A DNA stretch of 52,154 bases, from the IMG/VR virus record IMGVR_UViG_3300008517_000183, positions 1 through 52,154 of that record. One strand, written 5' to 3'. Below, piece after piece: positions 7,128 to 13,533 of this stretch. The stretch is from a virus. The notes under the pieces were generated by a model. It did not search any database and was not told where the DNA came from. It worked only from the letters and a program-made list of their open reading frames with translations. Positions within the stretch are counted from its first letter, which is position 1. Each line of letters begins with the position of its first letter. Made by a program: the position numbers and the translations under genes.

Positions 7128-7308
7128 CGTTAGAGAATATGCAGCAATGTATCATGTAATGTTAAAATCAAGAGAAACATTGGAAAAATATTATACATCA
7201 AATACCACAACAGATGAGCAAATTGATGCCGCATTGAAAGAGGTAGAACAAAACCAAGAAAATGAGTTATCAAAATTAAGTGAAATCACCGAGGCGTTGA
7301 ATGAATGA
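7108..7308 (+). CDS. Small acidic helical protein, 66 aa
   Basis: Preceded by GGAGGAAGGGG. The sequence (LTINDVREYAAMYHVM, then TDEQIDAALKEVEQNQENEL) predicts two or three helices and a coiled coil. Overlaps both neighbours. Function unknown. Confidence 0.55.
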   Translation: MKLTINDVREYAAMYHVMLKSRETLEKYYTSNTTTDEQIDAALKEVEQNQENELSKLSEITEALNE

Positions 7309-7537
7309 GTTAAAACCTGATTCGCCTGAAGTTGACATATGCCGGATAAAATATGTGATGGAGAAAACTAAAGAAGAAAAATTGCAATATTTTACATTTG
7401 AAAACTGCCCGGGAGAATCAGAGATACACATATTTTTCTTGAATGATCAATTGAAACAATCGCTCAAAAAATATGATCATCTCAACAAAAAAATAGTAGA
7501 AGTTGAAGCTCAAAAAATAAAGGAAGGTAAAAAATGA
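7301..7537 (+). CDS. Small hypothetical protein, 78 aa
   Basis: Starts inside the end of the previous gene and ends overlapping the next one. Charged and soluble, with a C-terminal coiled-coil-like stretch (LKKYDHLNKKIVEVEAQKIK). No known domain. Confidence 0.55.
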   Translation: MNELKPDSPEVDICRIKYVMEKTKEEKLQYFTFENCPGESEIHIFFLNDQLKQSLKKYDHLNKKIVEVEAQKIKEGKK

Positions 7538-7941
7538 AAATATTTGAAAAAAATCCTGAATTAGAGGCAAAAAGAAATCATGAACTTTGGTTAGATGTTA
7601 TATTTGGTCGATGGTGTGGTGTGTTGTTGAGAAAAAAGGCAGCTGTAAAAATGATAAAATTAGTGCAACAACATCTAAAAGAGGTTAAAACTATGATGTG
7701 TGAAAATCTAGATGATCTTGAAATCACAGATTGGACGATTGATCATTCGGATGGACAAGAAAATGTGAAATATTTCATCCCATCCTCAGATAAAGAAAAA
7801 ATAGAAAAGATTGATAATTTAAACATCCAGAACTTAACTGTTAGCACAAACGGGAAATTAGAAAATGTATTTGAATTTGAATCAAGAGAGGAAGTAAAAA
7901 GAATAATTAAAAGGAGGGTAAAGAATGAAAAAAGAATTTGA
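7534..7941 (+). CDS. Hypothetical early protein, 135 aa
   Basis: Lysine-rich, alpha/beta. N-terminal half has WLDVIFGRWCGVLLRKKAAVKMIK and the C-terminal half alternates short strands with charged residues. ATG overlaps the previous stop, so translation is coupled. Function unknown. Confidence 0.55.
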   Translation: MKIFEKNPELEAKRNHELWLDVIFGRWCGVLLRKKAAVKMIKLVQQHLKEVKTMMCENLDDLEITDWTIDHSDGQENVKYFIPSSDKEKIEKIDNLNIQNLTVSTNGKLENVFEFESREEVKRIIKRRVKNEKRI

Positions 7942-8116
7942 TTGGGATTATGCTAGTGAAATGTTGGACACTGTATGCAAGGTCTACTGTGAGATAGGCA
8001 CGCATGGATTACTGGCCCTGACAATAACAATACTTCCCTTGAGGGATCGTCTTAGAAAGCAGGAAAAGACCGAAGAATTGTATAACGAAATTATGGAAGC
8101 TTATTATAGCCTTTAA
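7925..8116 (+). CDS. Small hypothetical protein, 63 aa
   Basis: Preceded by AAGGAGGGTAAAG inside the previous gene. Contains a moderately hydrophobic central helix (HGLLALTITILPLRDRL) that may be amphipathic rather than transmembrane. Function unknown. Confidence 0.55.
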   Translation: MKKEFDWDYASEMLDTVCKVYCEIGTHGLLALTITILPLRDRLRKQEKTEELYNEIMEAYYSL

Positions 8117-8127
8117 GGAGGGTAAAA

Positions 8128-8385
8128 ATGAATATTAGTTTTGCAACGTGTTGTAGGAAAACGGCATTAGAATACATCCAGTGGGTATACCCAAATAGAA
8201 GCATAGAGGACAGCCCTAAAAGTATAGGGCTGTTACTGGATTTAGTGTCAAAAGACGTAATTAGAATTCAAGATCCCATGATGTATGGAAATAGAATAGG
8301 GGTTGTCGAAGGAAAAAAATTCTCTGAAAAATATAGAGATGAGATAATGAAATTAACAAGAGAATTAATAGGAGGTGAGAAGTAA
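8128..8385 (+). CDS. Small hypothetical protein, 85 aa
   Basis: Preceded by AAGGAGGGTAAAA. Begins MNISFATCCRKTALEYIQWV; helical, with a Cys pair near the start. The following junction contains GGAGGTGAGAAGTAAAAA, which recurs 386 bases later without a gene. Function unknown. Confidence 0.55.
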   Translation: MNISFATCCRKTALEYIQWVYPNRSIEDSPKSIGLLLDLVSKDVIRIQDPMMYGNRIGVVEGKKFSEKYRDEIMKLTRELIGGEK

Positions 8386-8388
8386 AAA

Positions 8389-8751
8389 ATGAATGAAATC
8401 GGACATCGTACTAAAATATGTAAAAAATGCGGAATCGTGATTTCACAGTGTCGTTGTATAAAATGTGATAAAAAGAAAATCTATTCAATTTGTGAAAAAT
8501 GTAAAGAATTAGTAAGGAGACAAGAAATGAACAAAAACGATGCGAAAGAAAACAGAGCTTGGACAAGGGGGTTTATCTGTGCTATGGAAATCCTCTCCTC
8601 TGTTAAAGGATTGAATAAAAAAGAATTGTATATATTTTTCGAAAAAGCTGGGTTTACAAATAAAAAGGATTTTATGGAACCATTTGAAGGAGCTGGGAAA
8701 GAAATGAATGAGTGGGAGACAAATTTTACAAATGAAGTTTTTGGAGAATAG
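8389..8751 (+). CDS. Cys-rich zinc-ribbon early protein, 120 aa
   Basis: The N-terminal third carries CKKCG, CRCIKC and CEKC motifs, enough for one or two zinc sites; the rest is helical and charged. One of at least eight small zinc-ribbon proteins in this genome. Probably nucleic-acid or protein binding. Function unknown. Confidence 0.65.
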   Translation: MNEIGHRTKICKKCGIVISQCRCIKCDKKKIYSICEKCKELVRRQEMNKNDAKENRAWTRGFICAMEILSSVKGLNKKELYIFFEKAGFTNKKDFMEPFEGAGKEMNEWETNFTNEVFGE

Positions 8752-8756
8752 TTAAA

Positions 8757-8775
8757 AGGAGGTGAGAAGTAAAAA
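8757..8775 (+). repeat. Orphan duplicated ribosome-binding region
   Basis: The string GGAGGTGAGAAGTAAAAA that initiates the gene at 8389 is repeated here (first copy about 8372-8389) but no start codon follows. It looks like a relic of a duplicated or deleted small gene. The rest of 8752-8888 holds a small palindrome (CCATC/GATGG at 8801-8814) and the hairpin at 8842. Confidence 0.5.
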
Positions 8776-8841
8776 CGATTTTTCTTTTAATTAAAATTCC
8801 ATCGTATGATGGATATACGTTCAAATCTACATAATTAACAT

Positions 8842-8868
8842 CAACCCGGTTAGCCAGGCCGGGTAAAC
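8842..8868 (+). repeat. CCGGG hairpin repeat, upstream copy
   Basis: A hairpin of the form CCCGG-loop-CCGGG lies just before the lipoprotein gene. A close copy lies just after it (about 9280-9307), both ending CAGGCCGGGTAA. The pair brackets the lipoprotein gene as near-direct repeats. Confidence 0.6.
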
Positions 8869-8888
8869 TTTAATAACGGGGAGAACAA

Positions 8889-9269
8889 ATGAGGATATTT
8901 ATTATTTTATGCATTTTGATGGGTGCGTTAATATTTAGTAGTTGTGATTCGGATGCATACGTGGTGTCAGCTAACCTATCAAAAGAGGCAGACATGTTTA
9001 ATGTCAACCGGAGAGTCGTCTTTTACAACGGAATTACGGGTGAATACATATTAGTTATCGAGGGGCGGTGTTCTATCATGGATGATGGTCGGCAATTAGA
9101 ACTGACAGTAAAAGATGGTGTAAATAGTTACAAAAAACATTTTCTTGGATTATCCGACAATGTCACTTATTTTGCTGAACAGATAGAGTCATTAAATGTT
9201 GATAATTTTCACTATAAAGTTATTTTCAAGCCGAAAACAATTATCCCAGATATTGATTTAATCAATTGA
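8889..9269 (+). CDS. Phage beta-sandwich-type lipoprotein
   Basis: The 126-residue product starts with a lipoprotein signal (MRIFIILCILMGALIFSSC, lipid Cys at 19), so the mature protein should be anchored to a membrane face. The body has the blocks FNVNRRVVFYNGITGEY and KKHFLGLSDNVTYF that I recall from small phage-encoded beta-sandwich lipoproteins. Such proteins are candidates for superinfection exclusion by masking a receptor, but that role is inference. It stands alone, bracketed by two similar hairpins, like a self-contained cargo gene. Confidence 0.8.
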   Translation: MRIFIILCILMGALIFSSCDSDAYVVSANLSKEADMFNVNRRVVFYNGITGEYILVIEGRCSIMDDGRQLELTVKDGVNSYKKHFLGLSDNVTYFAEQIESLNVDNFHYKVIFKPKTIIPDIDLIN

Positions 9270-9279
9270 AATTGTGAGG

Positions 9280-9307
9280 CAACCGGCCCGGATAACCAGG
9301 CCGGGTA
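9280..9307 (+). repeat. CCGGG hairpin repeat, downstream copy
   Basis: GGCCCGG, loop, CCGGG directly after the lipoprotein stop, matching the hairpin before the gene. No T run follows (AATTATAG), so it is a weak terminator at best and may be a processing or stability element before the RNA island. Confidence 0.6.
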
Positions 9308-9312
9308 ATTAT

Positions 9313-9449
9313 AGGGACGTGGGCAAGTGGTCAAAGCCGCCTAACCATGCGCCTGTGGCAAAGTTCCACGGGGGTAACGCATGGGGTCAAGTCTAAGAGG
9401 TGTTGGAGAGTGAGGGCCAACAACGTAGGTTCGAATCCTGCCGTCCCTA
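9313..9449 (+). ncRNA. Oversized class II tRNA-like RNA (137 nt)
   Basis: A 7-bp acceptor stem (AGGGACG 9313-9319 with CGTCCCT 9442-9448), a short D arm (GGC 9321-9323 with GCC 9336-9338), a long variable arm (TGTTGG 9401-9406 with CCAACA 9417-9422) and a canonical T arm (9425-9441, loop TTCGAAT) are present. The anticodon region is 62 nt instead of about 20 and folds as an extended hairpin (9345-9351 with 9378-9384, inner stem 9353-9358 with 9366-9371). No anticodon can be assigned. It may be a Leu/Ser-type tRNA with an insertion or a tRNA mimic. No CCA is encoded. Confidence 0.6.
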
Positions 9450-9455
9450 CTAACC

Positions 9456-9473
9456 ATTTTGTCCGGACAAAAT
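9456..9473. repeat. Perfect 18-bp palindrome
   Basis: ATTTTGTCCGGACAAAAT is its own reverse complement and lies seven bases after the tRNA-like RNA. It could be an operator, an RNA-processing hairpin or a terminator stem. No T run follows. Confidence 0.6.
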
Positions 9474-9474
9474 A

Positions 9475-9619
9475 AGAGCCGGTCGTCTGTCAGAGCAATC
9501 TGACTTTGTACCAGCGAGATCTGGTGTAGGTTATGAGTGGCAAGAAAGGCAGCTATTCGTGACTGAAAAAGGTTTGTTTTTCTGATACGGATAAGTCCGG
9601 GCCTGGTGAAATTCCAGGC
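9475..9619 (+). ncRNA. Structured spacer between tRNA-like RNA and tRNA
   Basis: No credible gene lies here; the whole of 9270-9747 is non-coding. Three hairpins are visible: GTCAGA-GCAA-TCTGAC (9489-9504, a GNRA tetraloop), ACCAG-CGAGAT-CTGGT (9510-9525) and GCCTGG-TGAAATT-CCAGGC (9601-9619) just before the tRNA. These may be processing signals or a further degenerate RNA. The minus-strand frame across it encodes GGLEPPTYRF, the usual shadow of a tRNA. Confidence 0.4.
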
Positions 9620-9623
9620 AAAT

Positions 9624-9697
9624 AGCAGGGTAGTTCAGAAGGTAGAACAGCAGGATAACAAACCTGTAAGTCGGGGGTTCAAGTCCCCCCCCTGCCA
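9624..9697 (+). tRNA. tRNA with 8-nt anticodon loop (anticodon uncertain, AAC?)
   Basis: A full cloverleaf is present: acceptor AGCAGGG/CCCTGCC with an A1-C72 mismatch, D stem GTTC/GAAC, anticodon stem GCAGG/CCTGT, variable loop AAGTC, T stem GGGGG/CCCCC with loop TTCAAGT and discriminator A. The anticodon loop ATAACAAA has eight nucleotides. Taking its T as position 33 gives AAC (Val), but the extra base leaves the reading open. CCA is not encoded. Confidence 0.8.
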
Positions 9698-9726
9698 TTG
9701 ACATAGAATGAAAAAAATGGTAAACT
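9698..9726 (+). promoter_or_regulatory. Probable sigma70-type promoter for the SSB operon
   Basis: TTGACA (9698-9703) and TAAACT (9721-9726) are spaced by 17 bases. It lies immediately after the tRNA and upstream of the gene at 9748 and SSB. Confidence 0.55.
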
Positions 9727-9747
9727 GTTGGATAGATGGGGAAAACA

Positions 9748-9912
9748 ATGAAAACGAAAGAAAAAATGATTACTGTTAATTTCAGAATACGACAAAGTTT
9801 GTGGGAAAAATTACATAAATACGGGAAAGAGTTTGGGTGGCAATGCGCTCCACAAAATAAGGGAATAACGATGGTGTTAGAAGATTGGGGGAAAGAGAAT
9901 GACCACAAATAA
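9748..9912 (+). CDS. Small protein upstream of SSB, possible ribbon-helix-helix
   Basis: ATG at 9748 after GGGG; an in-frame ATG at 9736 is possible. The 54-residue protein contains ITVNFRIRQSLWEKLHKYG followed by a second helix ITMVLEDWGKE, consistent with a ribbon-helix-helix DNA-binding fold. The stop overlaps the SSB start, so it may regulate or be co-expressed with SSB. Function inferred only from pattern. Confidence 0.5.
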   Translation: MKTKEKMITVNFRIRQSLWEKLHKYGKEFGWQCAPQNKGITMVLEDWGKENDHK

Positions 9913-10264
9913 CTATATCAGTATAGAGGGAAATCTGACTAGAGATCCTGAATCACAACAAGTTCCTACGGGATCAATAATTGTCAAATTTGATGTGGCA
10001 GTAAATAAGAAAACCAAAAAAGGTGACAATTGGGATGAGGAAGTCAGTTATTTCACTATAAAAAAATGGCAAGGAAAAAATGAAAATCTTGGCACATTAA
10101 AAAAGGGTCAAAAGGTTAGAATTGTAGGAGAGTTAAAACAAGAACGGTGGGAAAAGGACGGGAAACAGAATAGTCGAGTTGTAGTCATGGCTAATGATAT
10201 TTGTCTTGTGAAAAAGCTATATGAAACAAAATCCGAATCATTTAAGGATGATATCCCTTTTTGA
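9899..10264 (+). CDS. ssb: Single-stranded DNA-binding protein
   Basis: The 121-residue protein opens NNYISIEGNLTRDPE and continues with the OB-fold blocks of bacterial SSB (VKFDVAVN, KGQKVRIVGELKQERW). It ends in DDIPF, the acidic, aromatic tail that recruits replication and repair partners. It protects ssDNA during phage replication and recombination. The start overlaps the previous gene. Confidence 0.95.
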   Translation: MTTNNYISIEGNLTRDPESQQVPTGSIIVKFDVAVNKKTKKGDNWDEEVSYFTIKKWQGKNENLGTLKKGQKVRIVGELKQERWEKDGKQNSRVVVMANDICLVKKLYETKSESFKDDIPF

Positions 10265-10271
10265 CCTCCTT

Positions 10272-10400
10272 ATATATCAAGGTAGGATTGTCATTGACGG
10301 TCGGCCCGTAAGGGTTAGGGTTTCGGTAGCGAGGCCGCCTTGATCTTAACAGTGACCCGGCATTGGGAGAGCATAACCCGGGGATATTTAAGAGGAAAAA
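10272..10400 (+). ncRNA. Structured leader RNA before the 10402 gene
   Basis: This 129-base gap has no gene. ATCAAGG (10276-10282) pairs with CCTTGAT (10338-10344) and encloses a CCC-GTAA-GGG tetraloop hairpin (10305-10314) and a CGG/CCG stem (10324-10337). GC-rich repeats follow up to the ribosome site. It could be a cis-regulatory leader; no known riboswitch consensus was recognised. Confidence 0.4.
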
Positions 10401-10401
10401 T

Positions 10402-10542
10402 ATGGAATGTAAATGTGGTGCAAAATTATTTTTCATACATGCCCGGCATTCACTTGTATGTTGGAAATGTTATAGATATTGGGATTTGGATGAGTTGATA
10501 GAATACAACAATGAAATAGAGGGGTCAGTATGCTCTCAATAG
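10402..10542 (+). CDS. Small zinc-ribbon protein, 46 aa
   Basis: Preceded by AAGAGGAAAAAT. The protein MECKCGAKLFF and later CWKCYRYWD gives a four-Cys zinc site. Its end overlaps the start of the RuvC-like resolvase. Function unknown. Confidence 0.6.
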   Translation: MECKCGAKLFFIHARHSLVCWKCYRYWDLDELIEYNNEIEGSVCSQ

Positions 10543-11003
10543 ATCTAGGGATGAAACAGATTTACCTGTATGATTGGCAATTCAACAAACAAATAATTCT
10601 TGATTATGATTTTACTCCCCACGGGGTAATGAAGCTGTACAAAGAATTGGTGGATATAATCTATCAAAAAACAGTGGTTGTCGTAGAGTTACCTACTCAC
10701 CAGTTCCCAAAGGTCACATTTCATTTCGGGAAACTGATCGGTTTGATCCATGGGGTATGTGGACATTTTGAAGCTAAGATGATAAGGAAAGTGGATGTAA
10801 TAGAAAAAAACAATAAATCGTGGAAAGCAAAAATAAAAGAAATTGATTGGGGATACATGCGAGAGCTAAAAAAGAAAAAGAGCAAAAAAGCCAATGACGA
10901 ATATTGCCAAATAGTAAAAGATAAACTGGGAGGAGAATTCATTGATCATAACATGGCAGATGCCTGGATGATAGGGTTAGCATATCATAGGGGGAACAAA
11001 TGA
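10530..11003 (+). CDS. RuvC-like Holliday junction resolvase
   Basis: The 157-residue protein fits phage RuvC-type resolvases: catalytic Asp in MLSIDLG (D5), Glu in VVVVELP (E53) and a C-terminal DHNMADAWMIG block (D144), all acidic residues that bind the metal ions. It would resolve branched replication or recombination intermediates before packaging. A basic helix (about 111-121) fits DNA binding. It overlaps genes on both sides. Confidence 0.8.
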   Translation: MLSIDLGMKQIYLYDWQFNKQIILDYDFTPHGVMKLYKELVDIIYQKTVVVVELPTHQFPKVTFHFGKLIGLIHGVCGHFEAKMIRKVDVIEKNNKSWKAKIKEIDWGYMRELKKKKSKKANDEYCQIVKDKLGGEFIDHNMADAWMIGLAYHRGNK

Positions 11004-11260
11004 AAGATCTAAATAATTGCATTTCGCATGATTTAAGAGATTTAAAATATTACTTAGAAGAGAAAATCGCAATTAATAACGCTGACCTGGAATTACTGGA
11101 AAACAATGAGGCAATTAAAAACGAGCTAAAGATTTTGAAATCATTTGTAGCCTCACTTAACAAAGCGCAGGAGACACTTAATGATATGGCCTATATAATC
11201 AATGACTCTATAAGCGAGCTACAGAAGGTCAATAATATTGTTGATGGGTATGATTTGTGA
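11000..11260 (+). CDS. Coiled-coil hypothetical protein, 86 aa
   Basis: Overlaps the resolvase stop by 4 bases (ATGA). The sequence is almost entirely helical and acidic with regular hydrophobic spacing (LKYYLEEKIAINNADLELLE), consistent with a dimeric coiled coil. Function unknown. Confidence 0.6.
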   Translation: MKDLNNCISHDLRDLKYYLEEKIAINNADLELLENNEAIKNELKILKSFVASLNKAQETLNDMAYIINDSISELQKVNNIVDGYDL

Positions 11261-11261
11261 A

Positions 11262-11543
11262 ATGACTGAAAACTATGAAGAATGGTATAAGAAAGTACAG
11301 ACAGGCAAGAAAAGAATGTCTTTTCTGCAACATAAAGGGTCAGCCCTTTGCATAGATTTGTATTGTGAATGTGGTAATCATTATCATTATGATGGTGATT
11401 TTTTGTATAACTGGAAATGTAATAAATGTGGATCTATATATGCGAGTGGGGATATTTTGGAAATGTATAAAGTTCCAAAAATACACCATAAAAGTATCAA
11501 TAAAATGTCGTGCCAAGAATTTGGAGAAGAAGATTATGAATGA
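11262..11543 (+). CDS. Zinc-ribbon protein, 93 aa
   Basis: The ATG at 11262 just after the previous stop is chosen; upstream in-frame starts lie inside the previous gene. The centre has CECGNHYHYDGDF and CNKCGSIYASGD, a classic four-Cys ribbon. Overlaps the next Cys-rich gene. Function unknown. Confidence 0.65.
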   Translation: MTENYEEWYKKVQTGKKRMSFLQHKGSALCIDLYCECGNHYHYDGDFLYNWKCNKCGSIYASGDILEMYKVPKIHHKSINKMSCQEFGEEDYE

Positions 11544-11814
11544 AAATTATAAATGCCTAAATCAAAATTGTACAGTTGAATATTATTACTCCGATACAAA
11601 CGGATTCTGCCCGGGATGTGAGTACAGAGGGCAAGTTGTATGTCGATGTCAAGAGTGTGGATGTGAAGGGAGTCTGTCTTGTAGTCATGATTGGCTGGAT
11701 GAGGAAAAGTTATGTACATTGGATGAATGGCTTGTCTGCCCGTGCTGCAATATAGACCCAAAACATATGGTAATAGGTGAGATAGGGCAAAAATTGCTGA
11801 ATATATTAGAGTGA
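11536..11814 (+). CDS. Cys-rich multi-zinc protein, 92 aa
   Basis: About a dozen Cys residues arranged in pairs (CLNQNC, CPGC, CRCQECGC, CPCC) suggest two or three zinc sites. Starts within the previous gene and ends overlapping a GTG that precedes the sugar cassette. Function unknown. Confidence 0.6.
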   Translation: MNENYKCLNQNCTVEYYYSDTNGFCPGCEYRGQVVCRCQECGCEGSLSCSHDWLDEEKLCTLDEWLVCPCCNIDPKHMVIGEIGQKLLNILE

Positions 11815-11825
11815 AAAGAGGAAAA

Positions 11826-12653
11826 ATGAATATATTTATAACAGGTGGTACTGGAAGTTTAGCGAAAAACTATATTAAAGAATTACTTAAAAAAGATATC
11901 CCTGGGAAAATTATTGTGTATTCCAGGAATGAGAAAAATCAATGGGAAATGAAACAAGAATTTGATGATAAAAGAATCCGTTATTTTTTGGGGGATATAA
12001 ATAATACTGAGAGATTAAACCTTGCAATGAGAGAAGCGAATGTCGTTATTCATGCGGCAGCTTTAAAACATATTGATATTTGCGAGTATAACCCTACAGA
12101 AGTCATAAGAACAAATATACAAGGGACTTATAATGTGATGATGGCTTGTATAGCAAATAATATAAAAAAAGCTGTTTTTATATCAACCGATAAAGCGGTT
12201 AAGCCAAAAGGTATTTATGGCAAATCGAAAGCATTAGGTGAGGATTTTTGGTTAAGATCAAATCATTATAAAAAGATATTCAGTGTTTGCAGATACGGAA
12301 ACATCGTTAATTCATCGGGTGCTTTGTTGCAAAAACTGCAACAATTTAAAGGTGGTGTATTCCCAATTACAGATGAAGAGTGTACAAGATTTTACGTAAA
12401 TGGGGAGATAATTTATAAATCAATTTTAGAAGGATTGGACAACCTGGGGTTATTTGTCCCTGAAATGGTGGGGTATAAAGTTAAAGATATGATAAATATT
12501 TTTGGGTATAAAACAAAGATCATAGGATTAAGAAAGAATGAGAAGCTCCATGAACAAGCATATTATTCATTTCAATCTAAAGGAAATATGTATTCTAATG
12601 ATGAAATAATGGACGATCTAGAGCAAAGATTAAAAGAGGATGGATATTTATGA
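11826..12653 (+). CDS. UDP-GlcNAc 4,6-dehydratase-like SDR enzyme (PseB/FlaA1 type)
   Basis: The ATG at 11826 follows GAGGAAAA; an in-frame GTG at 11811 is less likely. The 275-residue extended short-chain dehydrogenase has the nucleotide loop TGGTGSL (6-12), STDKA (T121, D122, K123) and YGKSK (Y131, K135). The D-to-Y spacing of nine matches the dehydratase PseB, which makes the first intermediate of pseudaminic acid from UDP-GlcNAc. It opens a five-gene cassette with overlapping stops and starts. Slightly shorter than cellular PseB (about 330). Confidence 0.85.
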   Translation: MNIFITGGTGSLAKNYIKELLKKDIPGKIIVYSRNEKNQWEMKQEFDDKRIRYFLGDINNTERLNLAMREANVVIHAAALKHIDICEYNPTEVIRTNIQGTYNVMMACIANNIKKAVFISTDKAVKPKGIYGKSKALGEDFWLRSNHYKKIFSVCRYGNIVNSSGALLQKLQQFKGGVFPITDEECTRFYVNGEIIYKSILEGLDNLGLFVPEMVGYKVKDMINIFGYKTKIIGLRKNEKLHEQAYYSFQSKGNMYSNDEIMDDLEQRLKEDGYL

Positions 12654-13258
12654 TTATTTTAGATTGTGGATCAGGGGAAACTTGCCGTAATGATGAAAAA
12701 ATTGTAAAGAAAATGATTGATTCGTTGGATTCTGTAGACACCCGAAAGAATCATGTGGTAATAAAATGGCAATTATTTGAGTATTTTCCATCATTAATAC
12801 CTTTAGATTGTGACGTTTATAAATATGCTTACGATTATGCTAAATCATTAAGATACGAAACTACTGCAAGTGTTTTTGATAAAAGAAGTTTGGATATTTT
12901 AATGAGGCTTAAAGTCCCGTTTGTTAAATTAGCAAATATCCCGAAATTAAAATCTTTGATTGGTGAGATCCCTAGGAAAGTTGAAGTTATAAGAAGTATT
13001 TCAAATCCAGAGGAAATGGATTTTAATTATCATGTTTATTATCTTAAATGTATCAGAAAATATCCGGCAAGGGCAGAAGACTATGAAAAAGATGATATAG
13101 GCAAATACTCCGGGATATCAGATCATACAGAAGATTTTGAATTGTATAAGAAATATTCCCCTGGAATATATGAAACACATTTTAAATTAGAAGATTCAAT
13201 AGGTGCTGATTCCGGGCCATGGGCGAAAACACCGGAACAATTAAGGGAGATATTATGA
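12650..13258 (+). CDS. Compact NeuB/PseI-like nonulosonic acid synthase
   Basis: NeuB-family enzymes condense an amino sugar with phosphoenolpyruvate to make sialic, legionaminic or pseudaminic acid. The 202-residue protein keeps barrel landmarks: an opening strand and helix (DEKIVKKMIDSL), the HVVIKWQLF strand, VPFVKLAN, then YSGISDHT, ETHFKLED and GPWAKTPEQL near the C-terminus. It is much shorter than cellular NeuB (about 340) because loops are trimmed and the C-terminal antifreeze-like SAF domain is absent. Activity without that domain is uncertain. Start overlaps the dehydratase stop. Confidence 0.75.
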   Translation: MIILDCGSGETCRNDEKIVKKMIDSLDSVDTRKNHVVIKWQLFEYFPSLIPLDCDVYKYAYDYAKSLRYETTASVFDKRSLDILMRLKVPFVKLANIPKLKSLIGEIPRKVEVIRSISNPEEMDFNYHVYYLKCIRKYPARAEDYEKDDIGKYSGISDHTEDFELYKKYSPGIYETHFKLEDSIGADSGPWAKTPEQLREIL

Positions 13259-13533
13259 ATGTAGATTATAAGGATGTTGTGATCAAGATAGAAGAAACAA
13301 TTTTGGGATTTTTGGGATGGGCTGAGAAATACAAAAAACATAGACCAAGAAATAAAGAAAAATATTTGAGAGGCCAACAAGATATTATTGGATTAATAAC
13401 ACACTCAATTTTGGGGATGGCCTTTATACAACAAAAAGAACAAAATGAAGAATATACTCAATTCGTAAAAATGTTCAATGATTATTATGCAACCTATAAG
13501 AAGGCACAAAATGTTATTAAAACCTCTAAGTAA
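13255..13533 (+). CDS. Hypothetical protein within the sugar cassette, 92 aa
   Basis: ATG overlaps the synthase stop (TATGA). The protein is helical with a basic centre (KKHRPRNKEKYLRGQQDIIG). No homology to sugar enzymes is recognised. It overlaps the acetyltransferase start. Its place inside the cassette suggests a supporting role but nothing in the sequence shows it. Confidence 0.6.
   Translation: MNVDYKDVVIKIEETILGFLGWAEKYKKHRPRNKEKYLRGQQDIIGLITHSILGMAFIQQKEQNEEYTQFVKMFNDYYATYKKAQNVIKTSK

Noticed and set aside
9531-9908. Minus-strand ORF encoding GGLEPPTYRF
   Set aside because: This is the familiar false translation of a tRNA on the opposite strand.
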